Assembly (NCBI GenBank): GCA_046349395.1
Contig: JAXMCK010000004.1
Coordinates: forward strand, 372,001-436,000
DNA length: 64,000 bases
Source: JAXMCK01 sp046349395
Lineage (GTDB): Bacteria > Pseudomonadota > Alphaproteobacteria > Geminicoccales > Geminicoccaceae
Reading direction: 5' to 3'
In this document: in pieces, positions 27,982 to 37,041 of the stretch
Layout of the letters: every line of letters starts with the position of its first letter
Numbering within the stretch: position 1 is the stretch's first letter
Position numbers and translations under genes: made by a program
The notes under the pieces: model-generated
What the model was told of the DNA's origin: nothing
Databases searched by the model: none
What the model saw: only the letters and a program-made list of their open reading frames with translations

Positions 27982-30186
27982 ATGGACCGCGCCGCCGATC
28001 AGGCAGCCGATTCGCAAGACGCCGCCGTCTCGATCGTGGGCGTGGTGGACCGCGTCATCTTCAGCCGGCCGGAAACAGGCTGGCGGGTGATCCGCGTCAA
28101 CGTCGCAACCGAGGTGCAGCCGGTCGTCGTCGTCGGCACGCTGCCCGACGCCGACACCGGTGAGATCCTGCGCGCCGAGGGCTCCTGGTACTTCGACCGG
28201 ATCTGGGGTCGTCAGTTCCGGGCAATGCTGGCGACGCTGGAGCCGCCGGCGACGGAGGAAGGCCTCGTCGCCTATCTCGCCTCCGGCCGCATCAAGGGCA
28301 TGGGCGAGGTTCTGGCCCGCCGTCTGGTGGCCCGATTCGGCGCGAAGCTCGGCGATGTGGTCGAGCGTCATCCGGAGCGCCTGCGCGAGATCCCCGGCAT
28401 GGGACAGAAGCTGCTGGAACGCCTCCAGGGGGTCTGGAGCGAGCAGCGACAGCAGCGCGATGCCGTCGTGTTCCTGTCCGGTAAGGGCCTCAGCACCGGC
28501 CGTGCCGGGCGCGTGCTGCAGGCCTATGGCGACAAGGCGATAGAGCGTGTCAGCGCCGATCCCTATGCCATGGTGCGCGACGTCCGTGGGATTGGCTTTG
28601 CGACCGCCGACGAGGTGGCCGGCCGGCTCGGTATCGAGCCGGATTCCCCCAAGCGCATCGCAGCCGGCCTCGCCGAGGTGCTGCGAGTCGCCGCAATGGA
28701 CGGCGACACGACCCTACCATGCGCGACCGTGGTCGAGCGCACCGCCGAGCTTCTGTCGGTACCCCCGGCCCTCGCCGTCACGACGATCGAGGCCGAAATT
28801 CAGGCGAAGCGTCTCGTTCACCTCACCGTCGGTGACGGCCGATGGCTGATGCTGCCGCTGCTCTCACGGGCCGAGCAGTCGATCGCCACGGCGCTACGCG
28901 AGCGGGTAGACGGCCCGCCGCCCTGGGGAGGCGACGACGTCGACTCCGCGCTGGAGCGGAGCGAGGCGGCCCTGGGCTTTCCGCTCGCCGCGGCCCAGCG
29001 CGAGGCCATCGCCGAAGCGCTCCGCCGGCGCCTGCTGATCGTCACCGGTGGACCCGGCACCGGCAAGACGACACTCGTCCGCGGCATCCTCGCGGCCCTC
29101 GAACCGCAGGCGCTGAAAGTCGAACTGGCAGCACCCACCGGACGGGCCGCCCGGCGCCTCGGCGAGAGCACGGGTGCCGAGGCCCGCACGCTGCATCGGC
29201 TCCTCGAGGCCCAGCCCGACCGTGCGTTCCGCCGCAATGCCGAACGGCCGATCGACTGCGATCTCCTGATCGTCGACGAGGCCTCGATGATCGACACGCC
29301 GCTCATGGCGGGTCTCCTCGACGCCCTCCCGCCTGAGGCGGCGCTGCTCGTCGTCGGCGACGTCGACCAGTTGCCTTCGATCGGACCCGGGCAGGTCCTG
29401 GCCGACCTCATCGACTCCGGCGTGCTGCCCGTCCTTCGCCTGACCGAGATCTTCCGCCAGTCGACCGAAAGCTCGATCGTCGCCAACGCGCATCGCATCA
29501 ATCACGGAGAGCTGCCGGTCTTCGCCCGCGCCGGCGCTGACCTCTCGGACTTCTACGGCATCCGCGTCGAGAGCCCGGAGGATGGAGCGGCAAAGCTCCT
29601 CGACCTCGTCGTCCGCCGCATTCCCGAGCGCTTCGGCTACGAGGCGATGGCGGATGTCCAGGTGCTCACCCCCGTCAACCGCGGTCCACTCGGCACCAAA
29701 GCGCTGAACGAGCTGTTGCAGAGCCATCTGAACCCCTTGCCGGCCACGAGCCTGGAACGTGGTGGCCAGCGCTTCGGGATCGGCGACAAGGTCATGCAGC
29801 TCGAGAACGACTATGAGCGCGAGGTCTACAACGGCGATGTCGGCTTGGTGACGGGCGTCGACGCCCGAGCCGGCACGCTGCAGGTCACCATCGACGGCCG
29901 CGACCTGCAGGTCGCCGGCGAGGACCTGGACCGGCTGACGCTCGCCTACGCCACGACCGTGCACAAAGCACAAGGCTCCGAGTATCCGGCCATCGTGATG
30001 CCGCTCGTCCGCCATCACGGTCGCATGCTCCGGCGCGATCTGCTTTACACGGCCATCACGCGGGCCAAGCATCTGGTCGTTCTGCTGACCGAGCCGGAGA
30101 GCCTGGAGCGCGCGGTCACCGCCGGCGGTCACGCTCGCCACACCCTTCTGCGCCAACGGCTGCAGCAACCGGAGCTTTTCGCATGA
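27982..30186 (+). CDS. recD2: RecD2-type SF1B ATP-dependent DNA helicase
   Basis: This 734-residue protein is a RecD-like 5'-3' helicase of the RecBC-independent RecD2 class. It has an N-terminal OB-like region (SIVGVVDRVIFSRPETGWRV), helix-hairpin-helix segments (GRIKGMGEVLARRLV, EIPGMGQKLLERL) and the motor: Walker A GGPGTGKTTLV, Walker B LIVDEASMID, GDVDQLPSIGPGQVL and the C-terminal TVHKAQGSEYPAIVMP. ATG at 27982 is preferred to an in-frame TTG at 27925. It follows lexA by 68 bp with no terminator, so it may be in the SOS-controlled transcript. No RecB or RecC gene is nearby. Confidence 0.9.
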   Translation: MDRAADQAADSQDAAVSIVGVVDRVIFSRPETGWRVIRVNVATEVQPVVVVGTLPDADTGEILRAEGSWYFDRIWGRQFRAMLATLEPPATEEGLVAYLASGRIKGMGEVLARRLVARFGAKLGDVVERHPERLREIPGMGQKLLERLQGVWSEQRQQRDAVVFLSGKGLSTGRAGRVLQAYGDKAIERVSADPYAMVRDVRGIGFATADEVAGRLGIEPDSPKRIAAGLAEVLRVAAMDGDTTLPCATVVERTAELLSVPPALAVTTIEAEIQAKRLVHLTVGDGRWLMLPLLSRAEQSIATALRERVDGPPPWGGDDVDSALERSEAALGFPLAAAQREAIAEALRRRLLIVTGGPGTGKTTLVRGILAALEPQALKVELAAPTGRAARRLGESTGAEARTLHRLLEAQPDRAFRRNAERPIDCDLLIVDEASMIDTPLMAGLLDALPPEAALLVVGDVDQLPSIGPGQVLADLIDSGVLPVLRLTEIFRQSTESSIVANAHRINHGELPVFARAGADLSDFYGIRVESPEDGAAKLLDLVVRRIPERFGYEAMADVQVLTPVNRGPLGTKALNELLQSHLNPLPATSLERGGQRFGIGDKVMQLENDYEREVYNGDVGLVTGVDARAGTLQVTIDGRDLQVAGEDLDRLTLAYATTVHKAQGSEYPAIVMPLVRHHGRMLRRDLLYTAITRAKHLVVLLTEPESLERAVTAGGHARHTLLRQRLQQPELFA

Positions 30187-30974
30187 GCGACCTCGATCTC
30201 GACGGACGTCTCGATGCGGCGGCCCGAGTCGCCAAGCGCGCCGGTGCTCTGGCGCTGGATTTCTTCAACCGTCGCGACGCGCTCATCATCGAGCGCAAGG
30301 GGATGCAGGACCTCGTCTCGATCGCCGATCGCTCGGTCGAGGACCTGATTCGGGCCGAGCTAGGCGGGGCATTTCCCACCGACGCCTTCGTCGGCGAGGA
30401 AGGCGGCGGTGCCGATGCCCCTCGGGTTTGGGTGATCGACCCCATCGACGGCACAACCAACTTCCTGCGCGGCGTGCCGTGCTGGGGCGTGTGCATCGCC
30501 TATGTCGTCAACGGCGTCACCGAGCTCGGCATCACCTACGATCCCGTCCACGACGAGCTGTTCACCGCGCGCCGCGGCCACGGGGCCTTCAAGAACGGTC
30601 AGCGGATCACCGTGTCGGGCTGCACCGACCCGAACGAATCGCTGATCGGCCTCACCTATAGCTTCAAGATGGACGTCGAGCCCTATACCGCCTTGGTCGA
30701 CGACTTGATCCGCGGCGGCTCGGACCATCGCCGCAGCGGCTCCACCGCGATCAAGCTCTGCTGGGTCGCCGACAGCCGCACCGACGGTCTGGTCACCCTG
30801 CTCTGTGCGAGCTGGGACTGCCTCGCCGGCCTCGTCCTCGTCCGGGAAGCGGGCGGCCTCGCGTCTGACTTCGTCGCCCTGCACGGTCTCTTGGGCAAGG
30901 GCGGCGTGCTCGCCTGCACGCCGGGACTCGCGGACTACCTCTCGAAGGTCAGCGGTCTGCCGCGCCCGAACTGA
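30183..30974 (+). CDS. Inositol monophosphatase family protein
   Basis: This 263-residue Mg-dependent phosphatase has the family motifs GEEGGG (metal ligand Glu), DPIDGTTNFLRGVP (metal ligands and catalytic loop) and a C-terminal WDCLAGLVLVREAGG, where most members have WDxAAG. It may act on inositol, histidinol or another sugar phosphate; the sequence does not decide. The ATG overlaps the recD2 stop (ATGA). Its 3' end converges with the PLP-fold gene, 3 bp away. Confidence 0.9.
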   Translation: MSDLDLDGRLDAAARVAKRAGALALDFFNRRDALIIERKGMQDLVSIADRSVEDLIRAELGGAFPTDAFVGEEGGGADAPRVWVIDPIDGTTNFLRGVPCWGVCIAYVVNGVTELGITYDPVHDELFTARRGHGAFKNGQRITVSGCTDPNESLIGLTYSFKMDVEPYTALVDDLIRGGSDHRRSGSTAIKLCWVADSRTDGLVTLLCASWDCLAGLVLVREAGGLASDFVALHGLLGKGGVLACTPGLADYLSKVSGLPRPN

Positions 30975-30977
30975 GGC

Positions 30978-32699
30978 TCACGCCGCTGCGGGCTGCAATC
31001 GGTCCCAGTGGCGGATCAGCAGCTCGAGCTTGTCGAGAGCCAGCAGCGCGTCGTCGATCTGGCTCTGCAGCGCCTTCTCGTGATCCTCGGCATAGCCGAC
31101 GATCGTGAAGAAGCGGGCACCCAGCACGAGTCGCAGTACCGTCGGTGCCGTCGGCACGTCCGGCCGCAGTTGCACCGGCTGTCCGATGTGCACCAAATGT
31201 CCGGCAAGGGCCGCCTCGTCGTCCGACAGGTCCGACAGCCGCGGGCGCACGTCGCGGTTCAGCAACTCGAAGGCGCGCTGGCAGTCGGCGAGCGGCCAGA
31301 ACGGCCGTTCGCCGTCCGCGGTTTCGGGAGCGATCGCAAAGCCGATGATGGCGTGCGAGCCGAGGCCCGGCAGCGCCTCGCCGAGATCGGCCATGTGGAA
31401 CTCGGGCGTGCGCAGCCCCAGCAGCACCGGGCTGTCGGCCACCCGCTTGCGGAGCGCTTCGGCGATCCTGGCAAAAGCGAGCCGGCCCTGCGTCCGGTCG
31501 AGCGGCTCCAGCAGGGCCCCTTCGGCGAGCGCCGCCGTCCAGCGCAGCAGCGGCCCGAAGCTGCCCACCTTGCCGGTCGTGGGCCAACGGCTCCGCCACT
31601 CGGCGGGCCAATCCTCCGGTCCGGTCAGCGCCGGCGCCTCGGCCATGAGAGCACCCACGGCCGCGGCCCGTCCGCGCAACCGTGACGGCACGATGAGGGC
31701 ACCCGAGAAGGGTGGGCCGGTGAAGAACTTGGAGCCCGTCACCTGCAGCATCCAGCCCTCGTCGACGAGGCCGGTGAGCACGCTCGGGCTCACCCGGAGC
31801 TGGCAGGCGTCGACGACCACGTCCACTTGCTCGGGGGCAGCGCGCACGATCGAGCGCACGAGGTCGAAATTCGGTGCCGTAAGTCCCGTCTTCGAGCCCA
31901 GCAGCACATGCAGCAGCAGCCGGTGCTCGCGCTCCAACGCCTCGTGCGCCAGCCGCAACACGTCGCCGCCGATGTCCTCCGGCAGTCGCGGCCGGCCTGT
32001 CACGCCCCGGATGGTGACCGTGGCGACCTCGATCCGGCGCCCCGGCCAGATGGGCGTTCCCGCCTCCACCGTCGCACCCCGAGCGGTGCAGCCGTCGAAC
32101 CAGCAGCCCCGTCCGGCCAGGAGAACGCCCCGGCCCGATTCCTCGGGCGCCATCAGCAGGCTGGTGATCGGGCGTTCGTCGGCTGCGAGAGAAAGCAGGA
32201 CCGTGAGGGCCTCGGTATCGGTGCCCGAGGCCGCCAGCACGACGTCCGCACCCCGGCTGCCCGGCACGATCTGGCAGGCAATTTCGGCGCGGATCCTGTC
32301 GGCGAGGTCGAGCTGCAGCGCGCCCACTTCTCGCCCGTCGGCCGCCCGGGCCTGCAGCGTGGCCAGAAGCTCGCCACAGAGTGCGTAGCTGTGCTCGCTG
32401 ATGCTGGAGGCGGTCGAGGAGGAGAACTGGACGGCTTCGGGCCGCGGCCGCGGGGCGGTCCCGTACTTGTTGAGGCGGTTCGTCGTATCGAGCCGCAGCC
32501 GGCTGTCCCCGCCGGCGATCAGCGCGTCGTCGAGATCGAGCGCGAGCTCACCCGATAGGCCGGGCCTCCCGACCGCGAACTCGCCGACCACGATGTTCAG
32601 GCGTTGGGCCAACTCCAGCAGGATACGCTGCTTCGCGGCCGCACCCGATTCGGGCGCATAGTGCTGAACAAGCGACCTGACGGTGCTGCTTTGCGCCAT
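30978..32699 (-). CDS. Uncharacterised PLP-dependent (fold type I) enzyme-like protein
   Basis: I do not recognise a named family for this 573-residue protein. The middle looks like an aminotransferase-type PLP domain: ADVVLAASGTDTEALTVL (cofactor phosphate-side region, about 150-170), VDVVVDACQLRVSP (Asp to pyridine N, about 290) and LQVTGSKFFTGPPFSGALIV, where the Lys of GSKFF (about residue 320) would form the Schiff base. The N terminus (about 80 residues) and a C-terminal 200 residues with alternating helices have no motif I can name. It is minus-strand, 117 bp after sufE, convergent with the IMPase gene. The neighbour SufE hints at sulfur chemistry, but a cysteine desulfurase would carry a catalytic Cys loop that I cannot find. 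Confidence 0.6.
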   Translation of the reverse strand: MAQSSTVRSLVQHYAPESGAAAKQRILLELAQRLNIVVGEFAVGRPGLSGELALDLDDALIAGGDSRLRLDTTNRLNKYGTAPRPRPEAVQFSSSTASSISEHSYALCGELLATLQARAADGREVGALQLDLADRIRAEIACQIVPGSRGADVVLAASGTDTEALTVLLSLAADERPITSLLMAPEESGRGVLLAGRGCWFDGCTARGATVEAGTPIWPGRRIEVATVTIRGVTGRPRLPEDIGGDVLRLAHEALEREHRLLLHVLLGSKTGLTAPNFDLVRSIVRAAPEQVDVVVDACQLRVSPSVLTGLVDEGWMLQVTGSKFFTGPPFSGALIVPSRLRGRAAAVGALMAEAPALTGPEDWPAEWRSRWPTTGKVGSFGPLLRWTAALAEGALLEPLDRTQGRLAFARIAEALRKRVADSPVLLGLRTPEFHMADLGEALPGLGSHAIIGFAIAPETADGERPFWPLADCQRAFELLNRDVRPRLSDLSDDEAALAGHLVHIGQPVQLRPDVPTAPTVLRLVLGARFFTIVGYAEDHEKALQSQIDDALLALDKLELLIRHWDRLQPAAA

Positions 32700-32816
32700 T
32701 GGGGTGAAATCTCCTCCGGGCTGGGCCGATGGTATAGCAGGAATTCGTGACTAGAAGGCATTAGCCTCGGCACAGGGTGCATACGCGGCGGCGCGATGCA
32801 GCCCTACCACACCAGA

Positions 32817-33254
32817 TCAGCCGGCCTTCGCCGTCGCGAACGCCTCGGCGACCGATCTGATCCGGGCCACCATGCTGTAGAGCCCGTTCGAACGGCCGGG
32901 GGTCAGCAGCTTCGACAGTCCGATCTTCTCCAGCACATCGGGCGGATGGGCCAGGATATCGGCCGGCTGCAGGCCGTCGTAGAGCCGGAGCAAGAGGGCG
33001 ATCAGCCCTTTCACCAGAACCGCGTCGCTGTCCGCTCGCAGGTGTACCGCGCCTTCGTCGGGATCGAGATCGGCCACGAGCCACACCTGGCTCTGACAGC
33101 CACGCACCTTGTTGCCCTCGGTTTTCAGGGCATCCGGCAGCGGCGGCAGCTCCTTGCCCAGCTCGATCAGGTGCTCGACCTTGTCCCGCCAGTCGTCGAA
33201 CAGCGCGAACTCCTCCTGGAGCTCGGCCGCAGCCGCATCGTAACTCCTGCCCAT
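32817..33254 (-). CDS. sufE: Cysteine desulfuration protein SufE
   Basis: This 145-residue sulfur-transfer protein accepts persulfide sulfur from SufS for Fe-S cluster assembly. It has the N-terminal helix ELQEEFALFDDWRDKVEHLI, the acceptor cysteine in NKVRGCQSQVWLV (about residue 52) and the C-terminal GLSKLLTPGRSNGLYSMV. As in many alphaproteobacteria, it lies away from the suf operon. It is divergent from the amidotransferase-like gene at 33333. Confidence 0.94.
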   Translation of the reverse strand: MGRSYDAAAAELQEEFALFDDWRDKVEHLIELGKELPPLPDALKTEGNKVRGCQSQVWLVADLDPDEGAVHLRADSDAVLVKGLIALLLRLYDGLQPADILAHPPDVLEKIGLSKLLTPGRSNGLYSMVARIRSVAEAFATAKAG

Positions 33255-33332
33255 GCTTCTCCCGCCCTGGCGCCGCAGCTGATATGCGCGTCCGAGACAC
33301 CCCGATCAACGCGAGCGGGAGCGACAGGTACC

Positions 33333-34040
33333 TTGCGCATCCTCGTCTTCCAGCATCACCCCACCTCGACCGCCGGCCTCGTCGCCGAGCGGATGGAGGC
33401 CCGCGGTGCGGAGGCCACCGTGCTCCACGCCGAGCACGGGACCGCGATCCCCGACGACGCGCTGGACCATCACGGCCTGCTCCTGCTCGGCGGCACGATG
33501 AACGCCTATGCCGACGACCTCTGCCCGCACTTCCCGGCACTCCTGGGCCTCGCCCGGACCTTCAGGGAGCGGCAGCGACCCGTCCTCGGGATCTGCCTCG
33601 GCGGACAATTGCTGGCGCGGGCTTTCGGTGCGCAGGTCCACGTCGATGCCACCCACGAGCTTGGCCTCGTGCCTCTGCAGCCGACCGACGCCGCGGCGGC
33701 CGACCCGCTCGTCGCGGACACCGCACCCGGCACGCACGCCATGCAGTGGCACAGCGACACCTTCGATCTGCCGCCCGCCTCGGTCCCTCTCCTCACGGGC
33801 GAGGTGTGCCGCAATCAGGCGTTCCGCCTCGACGACATCGTCTACGGCTTCCAGTGCCACTTCGAGACCGACCGGACGACGATGCGCTGGTGGGGCCAGC
33901 TCGCCGTCGAGCATTACGGCATGTCGATCGACCGCGAGGCGCACGAGCGCGCCATCCAGCAGCACGGGGCCGAGGCCGAAGCCTTCGGCCGCCGCATCGC
34001 CGACCGCTGGCTCGACCTCGTCGCCGCCCGGATGGGTTGA
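33333..34040 (+). CDS. Class I glutamine amidotransferase domain protein
   Basis: This 235-residue GATase1 protein has GLLLLGGTMNAYAD, the nucleophile elbow GICLGGQLLARAFG (Cys about residue 89), WHSDTFDLPP and the His-Glu pair in GFQCHFETDR, so the triad is complete. It resembles the GuaA-like stand-alone amidotransferases that act on gamma-glutamyl compounds or unknown partners. TTG at 33333 is the only reasonable start, since the first in-frame ATG would remove the first strand; a weak GGGAG lies upstream. No partner synthetase is adjacent. Confidence 0.85.
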   Translation: MRILVFQHHPTSTAGLVAERMEARGAEATVLHAEHGTAIPDDALDHHGLLLLGGTMNAYADDLCPHFPALLGLARTFRERQRPVLGICLGGQLLARAFGAQVHVDATHELGLVPLQPTDAAAADPLVADTAPGTHAMQWHSDTFDLPPASVPLLTGEVCRNQAFRLDDIVYGFQCHFETDRTTMRWWGQLAVEHYGMSIDREAHERAIQQHGAEAEAFGRRIADRWLDLVAARMG

Positions 34041-34045
34041 ACGCC

Positions 34046-34897
34046 TCAGCTCTTCAGGAAGTCCAGGATCGTCTGGTTCATCAGCTTCGGGTTCTGCAGG
34101 ATCGCGAAGTGACTGACGCCGGGCAGGATGTAGAGCTTAGAACCCGGGATCAGCTTCGCCATCTCCTCCGTGTGGGAGGTCTTGATCGCCTCGTCGTGCT
34201 CGCCCTGAGCGATCGCCATCGGCACGCGGATGCTCTCCAGCTGTTCCTTGGTATAGTTCGGCTCGGTCGCCCACATCTTCGAGATCTGGTCGACGAAGGC
34301 CTGATACTGGTCTGGCGTTTTCGACAGCTGCTTGTATTGCTCGCCCGCCTCCTCGATGAAGCGGTTGAAGACAACGCTCTGGCCAATGTCCTCGCGCACG
34401 CCGGAGGGGATGTAGTTGGCGGCCAGCGCAAAAACCTTGTTTAGCCGGTCGGGATGGTGGATCGCCAGATCCAACCCAATGATGCCGCCGTCGCTCCAGC
34501 CGACGATCGAGGCCCTCTGGATCTTGAGGTAGTCCAGCAGGGCCAACACGTCCGACGCCATGAGGCCGTAGCTGTAGGGCTGATCGTTCCGCGTGCTGCG
34601 GCCGTGACCCCTACTGTCCATGGTGATGACGTAGAAGTCCTTGTCGAACGCCGGGACCTGGTTGCCCCAGTAGTTCGAGTTGGCGAGACCGCCGTGCAGT
34701 AGCACCACGGCCGGCTTCGACGGATCGCCGTAGGTGGCGTACCAGATCTCGATCCCGTTGACCGGCGCGTAGCCGCTCTGGTGGGCCTTGGGCATCGGCG
34801 GCGGGGCCGGAATGGTCTGCCACACCTCCTCGGCCGACGCGGTGAGCGGCGGCAAGGCCAAAAGCGTGAGCGCAACGAGCAGCGAGCGACGGTCCAT
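34046..34897 (-). CDS. Secreted alpha/beta hydrolase
   Basis: This 283-residue protein begins with a Sec signal peptide (residues 1-22, cleavage likely after TASA). The hydrolase fold follows with VVLLHGGLANSNYW (oxyanion region), the DSRGHGRSTR loop, the nucleophile elbow GWSDGG (Ser about residue 132), and the catalytic His in GVSHFAIL near the C terminus. It should act in the periplasm on an ester or similar substrate that cannot be named. It lies 29 bp downstream of phrB on the same strand and may be the last gene of that operon; it converges with the amidotransferase-like gene. Confidence 0.88.
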   Translation of the reverse strand: MDRRSLLVALTLLALPPLTASAEEVWQTIPAPPPMPKAHQSGYAPVNGIEIWYATYGDPSKPAVVLLHGGLANSNYWGNQVPAFDKDFYVITMDSRGHGRSTRNDQPYSYGLMASDVLALLDYLKIQRASIVGWSDGGIIGLDLAIHHPDRLNKVFALAANYIPSGVREDIGQSVVFNRFIEEAGEQYKQLSKTPDQYQAFVDQISKMWATEPNYTKEQLESIRVPMAIAQGEHDEAIKTSHTEEMAKLIPGSKLYILPGVSHFAILQNPKLMNQTILDFLKS

Positions 34898-34926
34898 CGC
34901 ACCTTCCTTCGTGACGTCCGGTTCGG

Positions 34927-36342
34927 TCAGGCTGCCTCGCGCAGGCTCTGATAGGCGGCGAGTGCCCGATCCCGCGCGATGCTATGATCGACGATCGGCC
35001 GTGGATAGGTTCCATCCAGCGTCACGCCGGCGGCGCGCAGCACCTCGGCCGGTGCGGCGTGCGGCTTGTGGATCCACTCGGCCGGCAGCTTCGCCAGTTC
35101 CGGCGCCCAGCGCCGCACATAGGTGCCGTGCGGATCGAACTTCTCGCCCTGCAGCAACGGGTTGAAGATCCGGAAATAGGGGGCGGCGTCGATCCCGCAC
35201 CCGGCCACCCACTGCCAGCCCATCGAGTTGTTGGCGAGATCGGCGTCCACCAGCGTGTCCCAGAACCAGGCCGCTCCCGCCTGCCAGGGGACGAGCAGGT
35301 CCTTCGCCAGGAACGAGCCCGTGATCATCCGCACACGGTTGTGCATCCAGCCCGTGTGCCACAGCTCGCGCATCCCGGCATCGACGATGGGATAGCCCGT
35401 CCGGCCCCGCTGCCACGCCCGCAGCTGGTCCTGCCGCTCCGCCCAGGGGAACCGCTCGAACTCCTCCCGCAACGGCCGGTCCGGGAACTGCGGAAAGTGG
35501 TAGAGCGTGTGGTAGGCGAAATCGCGCCAGCAGAGCTGCCGCACCCAGGCGAACGCCGCCTTCTCGCTGCCCAGCACCTGCACCGCGTGCAGCAGCTGTC
35601 GCGGCGAGATCTCACCGAAATGCAGGTAGGGCGACAGCCGCGAGACGCCGTCGGTCCCCGGCGCGTTCCGCGTCGAACCGTAGCTCGCGACCGAGTCCTC
35701 GATGAAGGCCAGCGCCCGCTCGCGCGCCGCCGCTTCGCCTGGCCTCCAGCTCTCCCGCAACCCACCGGCCCAGTCCGGACGGGTCGGCAGCAGCGCCCAA
35801 TCCTCAAGCCGATCCGACGCCACGCCCGTCGCCAGCGTGAGCCCGTCGGGCCTCGGCAATGCCGGACCATCGGGCGGCAGGTCGAACCATGCCCGTGAAT
35901 AGGGCGTGTAGACCTTGTACGGCCCCCCGCCCTTCTGGGCGACCTCCCACGGCTCGTGGACGAGGCTCGCCTTGAAGCTCTTCACCTCGACGCCACGGGC
36001 CTGCAACTCGGCCTTGATCGCCTTGTCCTGCTCGATCGCAAAAGGCTCGTAGCGGCGGTTCCAGAACACCTGGCCGATCCAATGCTCGCGCACGAGGTCG
36101 CCCACGATCGCCGCCGCTTCGCCTCGCCGCAGCACCAGCCCGCCGAGATCGGCCGCCAGCGAGGTCAGGCTGTGATGCAGCCACCAGCGGGAAGCGCCGC
36201 CAGGCTTCCACGGTCCAGCCGCTTCATCGTCGAGGACGAACAGCGGCAGCACCGGCGCCCCCGTCGCGGCGGCTGCCGCGAGGGCGGGGTTGTCGGCCAG
36301 ACGGAGATCGTTGCGGAACCAGACGAGAACGGGTGCGCTCAT
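34927..36342 (-). CDS. phrB: Deoxyribodipyrimidine photolyase (CPD class I)
   Basis: This 471-residue FAD enzyme repairs UV pyrimidine dimers with blue light. The N-terminal antenna domain opens with PVLVWFRNDLRLADNPAL. The FAD domain carries GVSRLSPYLHFGEISPRQ, VRQLCWRDFAYH, WQRGRTGYPIVDAGMREL, TGWMHNRVRM and DLANNSMGWQWVAGCG, which include the FAD-binding and electron-transfer Trp positions. Its ATG overlaps the pdeM stop (ATGA at 36339-36342), so it is translated with the helicase-pdeM repair genes upstream. Confidence 0.95.
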   Translation of the reverse strand: MSAPVLVWFRNDLRLADNPALAAAAATGAPVLPLFVLDDEAAGPWKPGGASRWWLHHSLTSLAADLGGLVLRRGEAAAIVGDLVREHWIGQVFWNRRYEPFAIEQDKAIKAELQARGVEVKSFKASLVHEPWEVAQKGGGPYKVYTPYSRAWFDLPPDGPALPRPDGLTLATGVASDRLEDWALLPTRPDWAGGLRESWRPGEAAARERALAFIEDSVASYGSTRNAPGTDGVSRLSPYLHFGEISPRQLLHAVQVLGSEKAAFAWVRQLCWRDFAYHTLYHFPQFPDRPLREEFERFPWAERQDQLRAWQRGRTGYPIVDAGMRELWHTGWMHNRVRMITGSFLAKDLLVPWQAGAAWFWDTLVDADLANNSMGWQWVAGCGIDAAPYFRIFNPLLQGEKFDPHGTYVRRWAPELAKLPAEWIHKPHAAPAEVLRAAGVTLDGTYPRPIVDHSIARDRALAAYQSLREAA

Positions 36343-37040
36343 GCTCGGCCGATACGGTGCTGCATCGCGACCGGTTCAGCGGCGAGACAATGGTGCGGCA
36401 GGCCGAAGACCCGGTTCTCGCCCAGCAGATAGGCTGTGAACCCCCGCCCGAACAGGCAGGTCACGGCAGGATCCAGCACGTTCAGTCCGCCCGTGTAGCT
36501 GCCGAAGGCCGGCAGCAGCAGCCGCGTGCCGTCGCCCACGAAACAGGGCCGGCTGCGCCTGAACCGCATGCTGTCGGGCCGCGCCTTGGGATGCAGGTGT
36601 CCGGCGATCTCCCCGGCCTCCACCCCGTCCGGTGCATGCGCGAAGACGAGCCCGTCCAGATCGAGCCGCCGCAGCATCGCCCCGCCGAGCCCCAGCGGCA
36701 GGCACGGATCGTGATTCCCGCAGATCCAGAGCCACGCGGTCCGCCGCACGATCCCGGCCAGCCTGTCGTGCAGGTCCGGCGAGAGGATCTGCGCCCCCAC
36801 CCGGTCGTGGAACCCGTCGCCGAGGCTGACCACCGCCTTCGGCCGCCGCCGCTCCAGCAGCGCCTCCAGCCGGTCCAGAGTCGCATGCGTGTCGTAGGGC
36901 GGCAGCAGGCTCCCCCGCCGCGCCATCGCGGTACCCTTCTCCAGATGCAGGTCGGCGACGACTAGCATCTCCTTTGCCGGCCACCAGAGCGCCCCCGCGG
37001 GGTCGAGCTCCAGCGCCTGGCCGCGGAACGAGACCAGCAT
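36339..37040 (-). CDS. pdeM: Ligase-associated DNA damage response endonuclease PdeM
   Basis: This 233-residue calcineurin-like phosphoesterase has the five metal-binding motifs VVADLHLEKG, SLGDGFHD, CGNHDPC, FAHAPDG and GHLHP in order. In the ligase-associated repair cluster of many bacteria this nuclease is found next to an Lhr-type DEXH helicase, an ATP-dependent ligase and an exonuclease. Here only the helicase (1 bp upstream) is present; the ligase and exonuclease genes are not in the window. ATG at 37040 is the natural start. Confidence 0.92.
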   Translation of the reverse strand: MLVSFRGQALELDPAGALWWPAKEMLVVADLHLEKGTAMARRGSLLPPYDTHATLDRLEALLERRRPKAVVSLGDGFHDRVGAQILSPDLHDRLAGIVRRTAWLWICGNHDPCLPLGLGGAMLRRLDLDGLVFAHAPDGVEAGEIAGHLHPKARPDSMRFRRSRPCFVGDGTRLLLPAFGSYTGGLNVLDPAVTCLFGRGFTAYLLGENRVFGLPHHCLAAEPVAMQHRIGRA

Positions 37041-37041
37041 C

